The translations under genes were made by a program, and so were the position numbers. A stretch of 64,000 nt of DNA, from the NCBI GenBank assembly GCA_018340805.1, contig JACMZG010001863.1, positions 53,243,073 to 53,307,072 of the forward strand, in the 5' to 3' direction. Under the pieces are notes generated by a model. The model had not been told where the DNA came from. It did not search any database and saw only the letters and a list, made by a program, of their open reading frames with translations. Within the stretch, counting starts at the first letter, position 1. Each line of letters begins with the position of its first letter. The DNA comes from Microvelia longipes. Taxonomy: Eukaryota; Arthropoda; Insecta; Hemiptera; Veliidae. Positions 1-40,795 of the stretch are shown here, in pieces.

Positions 1-2100
1 TTCATCTTTGTTTTGACGTTCGATTCTATTAATTTTTTTTAACTTATTTTATTTTATTTATTGTTCATTTAGTTTCAATAGTTTTTATAGTAATTAATAT
101 TTGTCAAGTTTGATTCATGCATTTATTGTCCTAGTTTTACGATTCTGTACTTTTAAAAGTTGTATGTAATATTTTTTGTACTTTTTTTTGGCATTGGCCT
201 TTATTAGCCATACAGCCATTTTATGACACTAATAAAAATAATATTTGATTTCCGACTGTCACTTCAGATAAATGCTAATAATAATAAAAATTATCAGCGT
301 TTTTATGACAGACATAAATATAAAACTTTTGGCTCATTTTTTTAATGGCTCATATATACACTCGAGAAAATATCAGATAAAGAGAAAGATTAATAAATAA
401 ACATTGTTATTTAATTAAAAATAATAATTACTCCGCGCGATTAGTCTTTCTCGAAGATGATCCAGATGGATTGAAATATATTATTGCTGTTTATCAAACA
501 GATTATAGAGTTAAAATCGCTCGTTTCTTAATAATAATTACTTTAAACCTTTAAGTGGTTGAACACAAGAAATAATTTATATTAAATAATATTCATTTCA
601 ATGTTTAGGATTTATTCAAAATTGAAAGCCATCTCTATTTTTTACTGACTTTAGTTAAAAAATAATAAACTATGTTTAATTAATTTCAAATCATTTAAAA
701 ATAATTTTAATATAATCTCATTTCTTCCAATAATAGCGAAAAACTAACTATCCAAACTTGACGCCCCATTCCAAGTATTTGAACCAAAGAAGTGAGGGAA
801 ATAAACAAATTATTCATATAGCATAATTATCATGCTATGCATTATCATTATGCTTCTTGAAATTAAGTTAGGATTTTTTATTATTTAATAAAAATTCACT
901 AGAACTATCTAACACAATAAAATTGTATAGAAAACCCCCTTTCATAAAGGATTGATCTAAGTGAGAAAAAAAGAAATAATTTATTTTAAATTTTAAAAAA
1001 ATTGATTAATCTATCCTCTTCAAATGTCAACAAACTAACTAAAGTAATTGAACATAATAAATTTGGACAAAAATTAGAAATAGCTACCGGCAGTACAATT
1101 ATTATTATTAATAGAAATAAAGCATCAAGTTTGGAAATTTTAATAACTTAAAATTACTTTTAATAATAAATTCTCTTAGAACGTCAATCATAGTGATTTT
1201 CTGATAGGAACTCGTCTTAGTGCAGTATTCAAAATAATTACTTGAGCTTGAGTTAGACTTATTCCATAATATAAATCAAGAAATAAATGTCACTAAATTT
1301 TAAGTAATGTTTTTGAACACTAACTTAAAAAAAAGTCTTTAAATCACAGAATCAGTTCTAAAAGTAATTATCATCAAAACTTAACAAATCTAAAAAGAAA
1401 GAAAACGCAGAACCAAGAATTAGAAAAGGAAAGATTTTAAAAGGAAATTTTTTAGAGGTTATTATAGAAACACTTGCGTCAAATATTATAACATCATTAA
1501 AGTTAATTATTTAAACATTAAGAAAGTTAATTTGTAGAATCAACCATTAACTTTGGCAGGGAGTTGTTGTACCAAGACAAAATTAAACAAGGAATTATTA
1601 AAAAATTTTTACATTTCTTAGATTTTTTATCAGTTTTAAAGGCACTAAAGATGATTTTACTGATGTAAAAGCTAACATTACAATTCTTGAAGGTATCATC
1701 ATTTGAGCATTAAAAAAGCGTCATAGACATTCTACTATTCTAGTGATATCATTGATCATACAATAATACAATTTTCTTTTTTTATAAAAATTAATAGATA
1801 AAAGAAATAAACTTATGACATATGACCATACAATAAGCTGTACAGGCTAGATCAATATATTTTTACTTCTATATTAGAATCATTTTAAGCATTTGGACAC
1901 ATTATTATTAAGGAAACATTTTCATTACAATGTTTTTAAACCTTAGTTTTAAAGTTGAAAATTAAAGATTTGTAAGTATCTTACGTTGGCTAAACTGTTT
2001 TTTATGCTTTTGTATTTTTTTGCTCACTGCAACACTGTTTTTAAAATAAGAATTTATCTCCATGTTTTATGCAATTAAGGAAAATGGACTTTTTTATATC
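1..2100. other. AT-rich sequence, nothing recognised
   Basis: No exon with splice signals, no transposon motif and no tandem array was recognised. It is probably kismet intron downstream of exon 20, because the protein must continue to the left of the window. Confidence 0.4.
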
Positions 2101-2144
2101 CTGCGTTATATTTAATAGTTAATAGTTACTTTCACACTTTTACT

Positions 2145-2450
2145 AATACCATTTATAGAAGGAGTGTGACTGATATCAGAAAAGCCGTTTTAGTGGTAGT
2201 CTGCAATCTGAACAATATATAATTTTCTAATAACAAAGTTGGCAATACTTCCAGTTGCTGGATTACTAAGTTATATTATTAATTAATGCTCAATTATTTA
2301 TTAAATCATAATAATATAAATATTCAAGTTTTATAAATATCAAGCATTTTAAATTGTATTACGTTTCAAATAACAAAATATGTTAAAAGTAGTCCTCGTC
2401 AACTAAATGTAGATGCTTGAAGTCTGGGTTTTAAGTTATTATATTTGAAC
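2145..2450. repeat. degraded relative of the 7.1-kb MITE
   Basis: The stretch with TATAGAAGGAG, then AAAGTTGGCAATA, GCATTTTAAATTGTA and AAAGTAGTCCT..GTCAACTAAATGTAGAT matches in order the interior of the element at 7084-7622. Ends are not preserved and no target duplication is seen. Confidence 0.6.
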
Positions 2451-2508
2451 AAGTTAATCAGCAAAACATATTTTTTGTAGAAATATATAATTATTTATAA
2501 ATTAAAAT

Positions 2509-2894
2509 AGATTAATTACACAAAAGTCCAATATTTTTTAATATATGATAATAACTAAGCTTTCGACTAAAAATTAGTCATCATCAGAGTTTAACAAATA
2601 TAAAATAAATATACTAATTTACAAACTACTTCATATTGCACTTTGGTATGGTTTGGTTAGCTATGTTTAAAAAAAACTTAGCAAAACCAAACAATACCAA
2701 AGTGCAATATGAAGCAGTTTGTAAATTAGTATTTTTATTTTATATTTGTTAAACTCTGATGATTAACTAGTCTTACTTCGACTAATTTTTAGTCTAAAGC
2801 TTGGTTATTATTATATATTAAAAAATATAGGACTTTTGAGTAATTAATCTGTTTTTATTATTTATATATTTTTTATAAGTCCACAAAAAGAAAC
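2509..2894. repeat. foldback (inverted-repeat) element, copy 1
   Basis: Left arm (about 2509-2650) and right arm (about 2695-2850) are near-perfect reverse complements starting at AGATTAATTAC and meeting around 2660-2685. The flank ending AAGTCCACAAAAAGAAACTT (to 2896) also occurs beside copies 2 and 4. Each arm contains a CTGATGATG...stem...GAAAGC block. Related copies: 10803-11177, 18402-18612, and a half copy at 50905-51030. Confidence 0.8.
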
Positions 2895-3950
2895 TTTTTA
2901 ATTATGTAATTATTTGGAAAAAGGTTGACTTTAGTTCTACAATTATTTTTTTTAAAAAGCTATATATTTCAACCCTTTGGGTAATCAGTATAAAAATGTA
3001 ATTTTCAACAATGGATAAGCTTGAGAAAAAAATGTTATAATATTTGAGAGAGACAGCAATGGGTTAGAAGTAGGCAGAGGTTTGGTCTGGTAAGAATGGT
3101 GCAGTAGGGCTTGTAAATAGATCAAATTGTATAGAAATTTCAATGTTATGAAATCGAAGCACTGTTTCTACATCTTTACAGAGCAGTTCCAACACCTCTC
3201 CAGATATATCACATTTGTCTTGAGAAGAAGAAAACAACTAATCACCAGCCAAGTATTATATCCGAGTATAAAATAAAAACATAAAATAGCACTTAAACTG
3301 ATTTAAAACAAAGAAAAATATAATAGTATGTTAGTACAATAGTATGGGCCACAACATTCCATTGACTCACAGAAACATGAAAACTGAAAAGTCATCATCT
3401 GAGACAATTAAAACTCTATCAAAATACCATATAAACAATTAGATTTGGGTTCATCCCCTAAGGTCTTATTTTTATCAACTATAATATATTATTTATTTAT
3501 TATATAATACATTTATTTCAAATAAAAATGTACAACGACACAACAAATTTTTGTGATAACAATGTTCCACCTTAACTGTTTTTTCTCATTTAAATAGTAA
3601 TTGTTTACTATTTATAATAATCCTCCAATTGTTTTATTAAATTTTGTTCTTGTATATAATTTTTACTTGAATATTAGAATTGTTCCAAGCATTGAAATAA
3701 CACTAAACTAAAAAATACTCAAAACTACAAGGTAAAATGAAGAAAAACCAAGAAGTCTTACTTGACAGAATTGGCAACTGAAAAAGAAAATAAAATATTA
3801 AACCTATTTTACAGACAGGAACTGACAAGTCAAAATAAGAAAAACTTATTGATTTGCAGACAATATATATATATCAACTGCCACCATATTAGCAGAACCT
3901 TAGAAGACGACCCGTACAACCTTCTATCTGTAGCCTCAGAAGCTTTGATA

Positions 3951-4135
3951 AAAGCTTATAAAAATAAGCTTAGTAGATAAAAGCTTATAAAAATAAGCTT
4001 AGTAGATAAAAGCTTATAAAAATAAGCTTAGTTGATAAAAGCTTATAAAAATAAGCTTATAAAAATAAGCTTAGTTGATAAAAGCTTATAAAAATAAGCT
4101 TAGTTGATAAAAGCTTATAAAAAAGTTTATAAGCT
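3951..4135. repeat. 29-bp palindromic tandem repeat
   Basis: Copies of AAAGCTTATAAAAATAAGCT followed by TAGTWGAT start at 3951, 3980, 4009, 4038, 4081 and 4110, with an extra half unit near 4055. Each unit contains AAGCTTAT and its reverse complement ATAAGCTT around AAAA, so each could fold into a small hairpin. Non-coding. Confidence 0.9.
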
Positions 4136-4868
4136 TTTAAAAATTCTTCATGCTGGACCACCATTGAAATTTTTTCAATGGATCCAAAGTAGACAGAAAA
4201 TTAATATCATTTATTGTTTTATCTGTTTATTTCAAAGTTGATTTTTATTTCAAGTTATCAACAACTGAAAATTGGTTAACATATTTTTACTTTTCATCAT
4301 TTATACGGTTGTGGTAAACCTAAAATAAGAGCCCTTTAACTTTTTTGATAAACCCAATAGAAACCTTACTATAGAGTTAAATCAGATTTAGGTATCCCAA
4401 ACTCTGAAGGGTCACATTGTCCAAAATCCCTGATCTGAAATGGCAGATCTTCCTGATCCTTTATCAGGGAACCAAAATAAGTCGATTTAAGAGATTAAAC
4501 GTCTCATTTTTCTTATCTGCCTCTTGAACTCAAATTGTTTGGCAGGACAGAGATCATCAAAACTACATTTGATTCACTTAGAGAAGTGAGAATGTAACAA
4601 AGCAGAGTAAGTCGAGCTGCTCAAACAGATTACTTAAGACCTAAATCATTACCATGTAGTTTAATCAAAAATAAATCTAGTTTAATTAATATTCCATTAA
4701 TTAACATTAATACGCCTCTATTATAGATTAGTTCTAATAATATTGCACTTATTCACTTGGTCTTTCACTTAATTGAAAAGGTTTGGAAAGAAAATATGGT
4801 TATATCTACACTAAAACAAAACTGGTACTTAACTTTTAAACGAATACAAATGGAAGTAATTATTTTAA

Positions 4869-5677
4869 CAGTTTTGGTTCTGATCAACTGACAGCTTGGA
4901 ATTCAGCTAGGAAAGGAATCACACATATATACACCAACCTCTCCAAAGGGTAGTGTCAATGGTAAGCCAATACAATTCCCTCCCTCACAAACTTTGGAAG
5001 CTGTCAACAGGTGGCAGAGTCAAAACCAAAACAGTTACTGTAACTTAACGGCACCAATTCATAAACAAGTCTGAACACATAACAAATGTGATATACCTGT
5101 TGAATATATTCCAATAAAAATTAAAGTTTAAAGAAAAACTTATGAAATTTAAAAAGCCAAACAAATAAAATACCACTCAAAATAAATGTCAAACTACTTA
5201 GTTGATTATCTTTCACAAATAACTAACATGGTTCAATTATTTAATTTTTTAAGAAAATTCATACAAACCAAAACAAACAGTCCAAAAAATTCAAACTTGC
5301 AAAAAAAACAAAAGATAAAAACCATTAGCATTTCACTACGTAGTGTGGCCACCACAATGATGGCACATGTTGCTTTTTCTAACAACATGTATGCAACACC
5401 CCCCCCCCCCCTAAAATTACCACTCAGTTATTGAGGTCGTTACTTGAATTACATAATTACTAAAGTAGGAAAATAGCAACTTTGGAAAGATAAGATTGGA
5501 CATTAACCCTAAATTATTAGAATTATCAATTTAAGAGAATGCGACAATCGTGTCCTCTAAACATTTGCTTTTCAATTGATATTTAATTCATTAAAATAAA
5601 TCATGCAAGTCATGATGGAAAAAACGATTTTTCAGTTTTGGTTCTGATCAACTGACAGCTTGGAATTCAGCTAGGAA
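4869..5677. repeat. pair of identical 45-bp direct repeats 764 bp apart
   Basis: CAGTTTTGGTTCTGATCAAC and the next 25 bases, ending CAGCTAGGAA, occur identically at 4869-4913 and 5633-5677. A partial inverted relative (AAGCTGTCAAC...CAAAACCAAAACAG) lies near 5000-5035. They may be terminal sequences of a transposon related to the AACTGACAGC-type inverted-repeat family seen elsewhere in the window. Confidence 0.6.
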
Positions 5678-7075
5678 TTAATGGCAAAGTAAATCAAGAA
5701 ACAGCAACAAGAATCCTTTTGAAAACAATCTTTTTGTTAACATAAATGTTGTATTTTGTAAGCAAATAAATTTCAATAGAGAGGCACATCAGACATGTTC
5801 TTTTTGTAGTTGAAAAAAGAAAAATAAATATGTACTGAATTTTTCTGGCCATTAAAAAATTGCTTATTCCCCTGGTCTCGATTTTAATAATTTAGTCAAA
5901 AAATAAAATTAATAAATAAACAGAAAAAAAATTACCTTATTAAAATAAAATAAATAAATTATTTTATTACAATAAAAGTATGGCAAGTTTCAAAGAATTT
6001 TAATTCTTTGATATTTTGACTATGAGGTTTTTGTTATTTTAATCGCTTAAGTGTTAAAAAACCTTGAATTTAAAGGTATATTTGGGAGTGTTAACTAATC
6101 AGGTAGATCTGATCAAAAGGGTGTTTTCCCTCAAGGCAATCCCTGTCAGTCCGCAGAGTTTGTTGGTAGGCATGTCTAATTATCCAGGTGGGTTTGCTGA
6201 TCTCAGTGACTGAAAGAAGGTGTGTTCCTGGACTAAGGTATACCAACATTTTTGTCAGTTTTACCATTTCTTTTTTGGTCTTTTTTTACCGACTTGAATA
6301 AAAGGTATTTATTTTTGTGTTACATGGTGTTGTTAAAAGGTGACAAGTTACCTTATCACAAGGTAACTTCGCATTGATCTTAAGAAGAGATCAAAAAGAG
6401 TTTGCCAACTTAACTTCAATTAGGTGATTGGGGCAAAATAGCCGCCATGAAACTGAACAATCAGTGTCATGGCAAAACAGATCGATTTGTTGACCCTCGC
6501 AAACACACCCTAAATCTATCTTCAGTTAACCACCATATTACGGCTAAAGAGCAAATAAGGATATAAATCTTTAGGGCAACAATGAATTACACAACATCAA
6601 ACGCATTTAACTTCCTACAATAACTGGGTGGCTTTGAATTTATGTTAAGAGAATAAAACATTCAGTTTTCTATTCTAGAGAAAAAACTCAGAAAGTCAAA
6701 ATTTGAAATGCAATGAGAGAGAACAATATGCTACACAGAAGCAATAGGATTGGGTGAGAGGAACAAGGGTGACACGTTGGGCCCTTCTTGCTCTAACCAT
6801 AGTATAGTATAAGGGCCCACAGCATAGCAACACAACAATGATTTGTAATAATAGCAACTAAATTATTAAAAAAAAGTTAATTAAATATTAATTAATTTTT
6901 TTTTAAATTAAGTTAATTAAAAAAAGGGGGGCTCACACAATTTCATAGATTAAAAATTTACAATAGAGCTACTATGTAATGGCTACTACATTGAAGAAAG
7001 GAACTTCATAGGTTATATTATCAATTAGATAAAGAAGCAAGCATTAGGTAAATTGAATATTTATGCCTGAAGTAT

Positions 7076-7630
7076 ATCACAACCTTAGAATAATACTATA
7101 TATAGAAGGAGCACTACTGATAACACGAAAGGCGATTCACTGGTGCAACTAAGTAATGCTGCCACCCTTACAATATACAATTTTCTAAAAAAAGTTGGCA
7201 ATATTTCCGGTTGCTGAATTATTATGTTCTATTATTAATTAATGATTGATTATTCATAAAATACTAATATAAATATCGGCGCATTACAATATTTAAAGCA
7301 TTTTAAATTGTAGTTTAACGTATTTATTAAAATTATATTAAAAGTAGTCCTTGTCAACTAAATGTAGATTCTTGTATTCTGCCATTCTTTTGCCATCTAA
7401 GACTGGTTTTATTAATTATTCAGCAGGTATTTTAAGTTATAATATTGGTTATTTACGATCTTTCTTCATTAATAGATATTTATGACACATATTTAATATA
7501 ATGTTTTGTTGTCAGGTTGGCAGCATTACTTAGTTGCACCAGTCAACCGGCTTTGGTGTTATCAGTGGAATTACATTGTGTTAATGGTCCTGTGCTCCTT
7601 CTATATATAGTATTATTCTAAGATCACAAC
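7076..7630. mobile_element. MITE with 8-bp target duplication ATCACAAC
   Basis: Element 7084-7622 (539 bp) is bounded by inverted ends beginning CTTAGAATAATACTATAT and is flanked by ATCACAAC on both sides (7076-7083 and 7623-7630). The outer 31 bp of the ends are identical. Further in, a second inverted block (CACTGATAACAC..., ending GTAATGCTGCC) is shared but offset by about 28 bp. No coding capacity. An 8-bp target duplication fits hAT or P-type transposases; the terminal bases do not settle which. Confidence 0.85.
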
Positions 7631-7739
7631 CATGCATAATCCCTGGAGAAACCCCCTGTTGACATAAATCCAAAAAAGTATTTTGATTTTTTTATGGTCA
7701 ACCTTCCTTTTAAAGAGTTAATACTAATTGCTCATTAAG

Positions 7740-8100
7740 AGCCTTGGTTATCAGAGATAACCTCTGTGGGAACCACTCCAGGTGCTAGTGGCAACCTTTT
7801 ATATAACCTTTAAGTGGCAATGATTAATATGGACTTATAATCTTTTGGACTTATAATTGATATATTGGATTTATAATCATTTAAAATTTGAAAGTGTAAC
7901 TAAGGATGTGGAATGAATCTAGGGTTGACAATGGTTAATAAAAATACTTATCATTTAATTACGGAGAACACAGAGGAGATTTCAAGTATTTTAACTTGTA
8001 ATTTAAATTTAATTATAGAATTGTAACCTTAATTATTTTGTATTCTATTGTTATGTAAATTGGACTTAAAGTCCCTTTTGTTTCTAAATAAATAAATGAA
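7740..8100 (+). mobile_element. possible LINE 3' end with AAATAAATAAA tail
   Basis: The segment ends GGACTTAAAGTCC...TTTCTAAATAAATAAATG near 8098, the style of 3' terminus and short A-rich repeat tail seen on the other LINE relics here. No reverse transcriptase motif is present, so it would be a heavily 5'-truncated copy. Confidence 0.4.
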
Positions 8101-8559
8101 CAGTAATTTAGATGAAATCAAGGACAAAACTAAATTTCTAATAGGAAAATAGATATTTAACAGATGGTGGGGGGAGGCACACACAAATTAAATCTTCTTA
8201 AAATAGGATATCAAGGATAACCAATGATTTATTACAATATTATTAATATAAAAGAGTTATCCAACATCAGATGGTTAAAGAAAGGTAAACACTGAATACC
8301 TGTCATATTGAAACCAATAAAAATGGTTTGCAGTAAGATTAATTTTATCTCACAGTATTTAATTTTTTTTTTTTTTTTTTAAATTTGAAAATAATTTTAA
8401 CATCCTTTTGCTATGCTACATCCGTGTGTTCTCTCTCACAGCACTGAATCAGATTAAAACAAACTATAGTAACAACGAGTAGTTGATATTTTGAGTAGTT
8501 TATGTCGAGTAATAGTGAGAAGCCCTCGTGCAACATATTATCAGTGGATATTAACAAAC

Positions 8560-37646
<29,087 letters not shown>

Positions 37647-37748
37647 AATATCCTTGTTTACGACCACTTGGCTTGTTCACTGAGCTGAGTCAGTTTCCTC
37701 AACCCAGTCTCCCTCATCTTAACTACTACTATTATTAACTTTTTCTTT
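37647..37748 (-). other. kis: kismet 5' UTR part of the first coding exon
   Basis: On the minus strand the sequence GTGTGTTTCAG ends at 37749, a plausible 3' splice site, so the exon probably starts at 37748. A TGA in frame with the main start lies 24 nt upstream of the start ATG, so the coding frame cannot extend further. The stretch also carries a 20-codon upstream ORF (separate entry). If the acceptor is right, an untranslated first exon lies upstream, possibly in the CCAAT-rich island near 47.7 kb. Confidence 0.6.
37658..37717 (-). other. upstream ORF in the kismet 5' leader
   Basis: ATG at 37717 opens a frame of 19 codons plus TAA (37660-37658). It stops 11 nt before the kismet ATG at 37646, in a different frame. 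The ATG context (GTTAAG before ATG A) has a purine at -3, which is acceptable for initiation. Such uORFs commonly damp translation of the main ORF and favour reinitiation only weakly at so short a distance; that effect here is inference. It matters only if 37748 or an upstream position is the true exon boundary. Confidence 0.5.
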
Positions 37749-39280
37749 CTGAAACACACGCCAAGTATACTATTAGTAATTTTTTATTTACAATACAAAA
37801 CAAAACAAATAAAAATTAAAAAGGTGGAGGTGAATGTTGAAGACTAGCTAACACAAATAAAAGACCTATCTCCTTAAAAAAAAAAACATCGGTGGTGTAA
37901 AAAACCTACAAATTTTTGTTTTAACAGATCCTAAATGCAAAAAGGTTTTTATCGGGGTGTTATTTTTAATAAATCTTTTATTTTTCAATATTCACAACAT
38001 TTTTACTAACATTAAATTATTTACACAAAAATTTTTATTGTTTTTTCAAAACAATAAAAATTGAAAAATTCACAATAATTTTATTTGCCAGATGAGTTCA
38101 TATGAGCAGTTTATTTCCAGAATGACTCACTGCTTGTATGTTCTGTTTACTTAAATTCTAACTTGAAAAATTATATTTTTACACTCATTTAACTAATAAA
38201 ATAATTATCTGCATCTTATACAACATATGTATAAAACATATATTTGTAAATCTTTTTTTGTAAATGTAAATGAATGTTCTTTCACCTGTTCTTACAATTA
38301 ATTTTATTATTATTACAAAAGTACAAATCAATGAATTACACATAAAAATGTCACCTAATTAAAGTTAAACATATAATAGAAAAGATGGCTAAATACAACT
38401 CTTAATTAGTACAACTTAAGGTTGAGCAGTAAATAGTAAAAAAATTAAGGAGGCAGAGAATTATAACGGAGTTCTTGCCTAGCAGAACTCACAAAGCAAT
38501 GATATTGTAAATATAAAAAATTATGAATTTTGGTTCGTAATTTTTTTATGATTAACATTACTTGGATTAAGATTAATCTTAAGATTTTATCAGACATGAC
38601 TGTATTAATGATTTTAATCTTAACAGGATAGCTAGCATGGCAAGAGTCAGACCCTGCCATGCCATATTCAAGGAGTCAATCAACCTCTTAAAGTTACTGA
38701 AACCTAGAGAACCGAGGTAAATACCCGAAACCCGTAAAATATGGTCGATAAACAAAATAATTATAGAGTTTTGCAAGCTGAGTGAATCACCTAATTTTGT
38801 TGATTCGACCGTGATTTTGTGATAAATCCACATTTAAAATACTCATAACACAATAAATTTAAAAAAAACATGTTTCAATTATACTTTATCTACTCCTTGT
38901 ATTGTAAGTTCTACATACAGTCTTGTTATCTCACACTGTAAACGTACGTTTACTCCCTAGGGAGGAAAAGTGAAAGTGTTGCCAACTTGACAGAATTTTT
39001 TGGTAAAATTTTTAGGAATTTTAGGAAATTTTTAGGATTTTTTTCGGTGTTATGTTGGTACTACGGGTAGAATATACAATATACACATGCTAATGTTTAA
39101 ATTACAAATATAATATTACACATTATTTTATTGACAGCTTACAATAAAATAATGTGAAGATAGTGGCTTTATTCTCTCTTCATCAGAGTAATTGACATGG
39201 TAAGAATAAACTAAACTAACACAATAACAATTAAGGAGCTGAAGAATATATTAATAGTTGTTAGTATTAGTTCTCTAGTC
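37749..39280 (-). other. inferred first intron of kismet, exon-proximal part
   Basis: AT-rich with no recognised exon or mobile element. Its status as intron depends on the acceptor at 37749 and on the promoter proposed near 47.7 kb. Confidence 0.45.
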
Positions 39281-39296
39281 GTAGATAAAATTTAAT

Positions 39297-39478
39297 ATGC
39301 AACAAGGGATGAAAGTTTTCTGCTCTCATATTATCTTCCTCGGCAAGCCTCGGGAGCTAACTAGTTTATCTTCCTCGGCCTACCGGCCTCGTGAGCTAAT
39401 AAAGTTTCCTCCTTCGGCGCTGCCTTAGGACGAAACTTTAACTTGAGCTGTAAAACTTACTTTCATCCCTTGTTGCAT
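39297..39478. mobile_element. short element with perfect 20-bp inverted ends and GC boxes
   Basis: ATGCAACAAGGGATGAAAGT (39297-39316) is the exact reverse complement of 39459-39478. The 182-bp element carries GC-rich palindromic boxes (CCTCGGCCTACCGGCCTCG, CCTTCGGCG) in an AT-rich setting. The sequence just outside its right end (AAATAACTATTGTGTAA) resembles that outside the Crypton-like element at 56371. Probably non-autonomous. Confidence 0.75.
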
Positions 39479-39518
39479 AAATAACTATTGTGTAATATCA
39501 CAAAGTAATAAAATTAAT

Positions 39519-40020
39519 CAGAAACGTTTCGGTAAGTATCGCATCATCAGTGTATATTACAGACTAAATTTAAATTTACTATTGCTATGTGACTTTTTCA
39601 TTTAATTATTTATTGCTATGTTATAATATTATACTGTTTCTGCCTTGTAGTTTAAAGTGTGTGGAGGTTTGGTTTAACAGTGAGAGCACGTGTTGTTCCC
39701 AGTTTTCACTAGACTATAAGAGTCAGTGAAAATATGTATGATTGCTTGAAATAGCATGAGAGGAACCATAGAAATTCACGGCTCTTTTGTCTAGATAAGA
39801 TGAAATATACCTACACTTGAAATTAAAAGGAGTAGAACACTATCTTAGGGAGCTGGCAAAAAAGGCTCAACAACGTGGCCTACTTGCCAGGTAGTTACTA
39901 CCACTCCCTCCATATTACTATTGCTATGTGTTTAAACTTTACCTCCTATACACAGCAATAATAAATTTAAGTTTAGTTTATATATACACTGATAATGGGA
40001 TACTTCCCGAAATGCGTCTG
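39519..40020. mobile_element. inverted-repeat element with hammerhead-like ends
   Basis: Left end CAGAAACGTTTCGGTAAGTA...CATCATCAGTGTATAT and right end ATATACACTGATAATGGGAT...CCCGAAATGCGTCTG are inverse, about 90 bp, with the second inner block AAATTTAAATTTACTATTGC. The interior shows no coding sequence. Confidence 0.7.
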
Positions 40021-40383
40021 ATTAATAGTATGATATTGTGATTTTACACAAAGTTTAATTAAAACAAATTTTTTTTAAAAAAATTAAGAGTATTTTATTT
40101 ATAATATATAAAGAGTGAATTGCCATCGGAATACTTGCTCAGCACAGCATGAAATTATTTACAGTCATTTAAAGCTCAGTTAGTGCTGATCTTTAAAAAT
40201 GTTTCTGATTATCATTGAGTAAAATAATTGCCCAAGGTGAGAAGTAATTTTTCCTACTGAAAACATATTCAATAAATTGATTTTTGAGGAAGGGACCTAG
40301 CATTTTATTGGAATTTTGCTGGCTTACAGACTTCTCCACCAGATACCTTTGTAATTTAACCACATTAATAACAATCGGACCCC

Positions 40384-40571
40384 GTCAATGTAGATGTAGA
40401 ATCCGATGTTTCGCTTCCACTGTGGGAGGCATCTCATGGAATGCTCTACAAAACTGAACTCAAGTTTTATTTTCACTTAAGTTCAGTTTTGAAAAAGCAT
40501 TCCATGATGCCCTACATTTCTGAAAGATGCCTCCCACAGTGGAAAGCATCAGATTCTTCATCAACATTGAC
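40384..40571. mobile_element. 188-bp foldback MITE
   Basis: GTCAATGTAGATGTAGAATC (left) and GATTCTTCATCAACATTGAC (right) with CTTCCACTGTGGGAGGCATC inverted inside and a second inner inverted pair (AAAACTGAACTCAAG/CTTAAGTTCAGTTTT). Nearly the whole length is one imperfect hairpin. No coding content. Confidence 0.8.
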
Positions 40572-40795
40572 GCGGTCAATGTTGAAAACCTAAATCTTCA
40601 TGACATTAAACACGGAAGCCTACGCAGATTATTAACATCAATATTTTCTTAGGACATTTATGATAAAATAAATTAATAATTTATTTGATATGTTTATGCA
40701 ACATGTTTTTACAATTATTTTATTTTGAGAAAATTAACTTGCCACCACTAGTAGAAGTAAGTAATCAATTTAACACAACTTAAAGACTTATGATG

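Noticed and set aside
1..8559. Further kismet exons (SANT/SLIDE, BRK)
   Set aside because: Looked for the conserved post-helicase blocks with splice sites on the minus strand and found none; they must lie left of the window.
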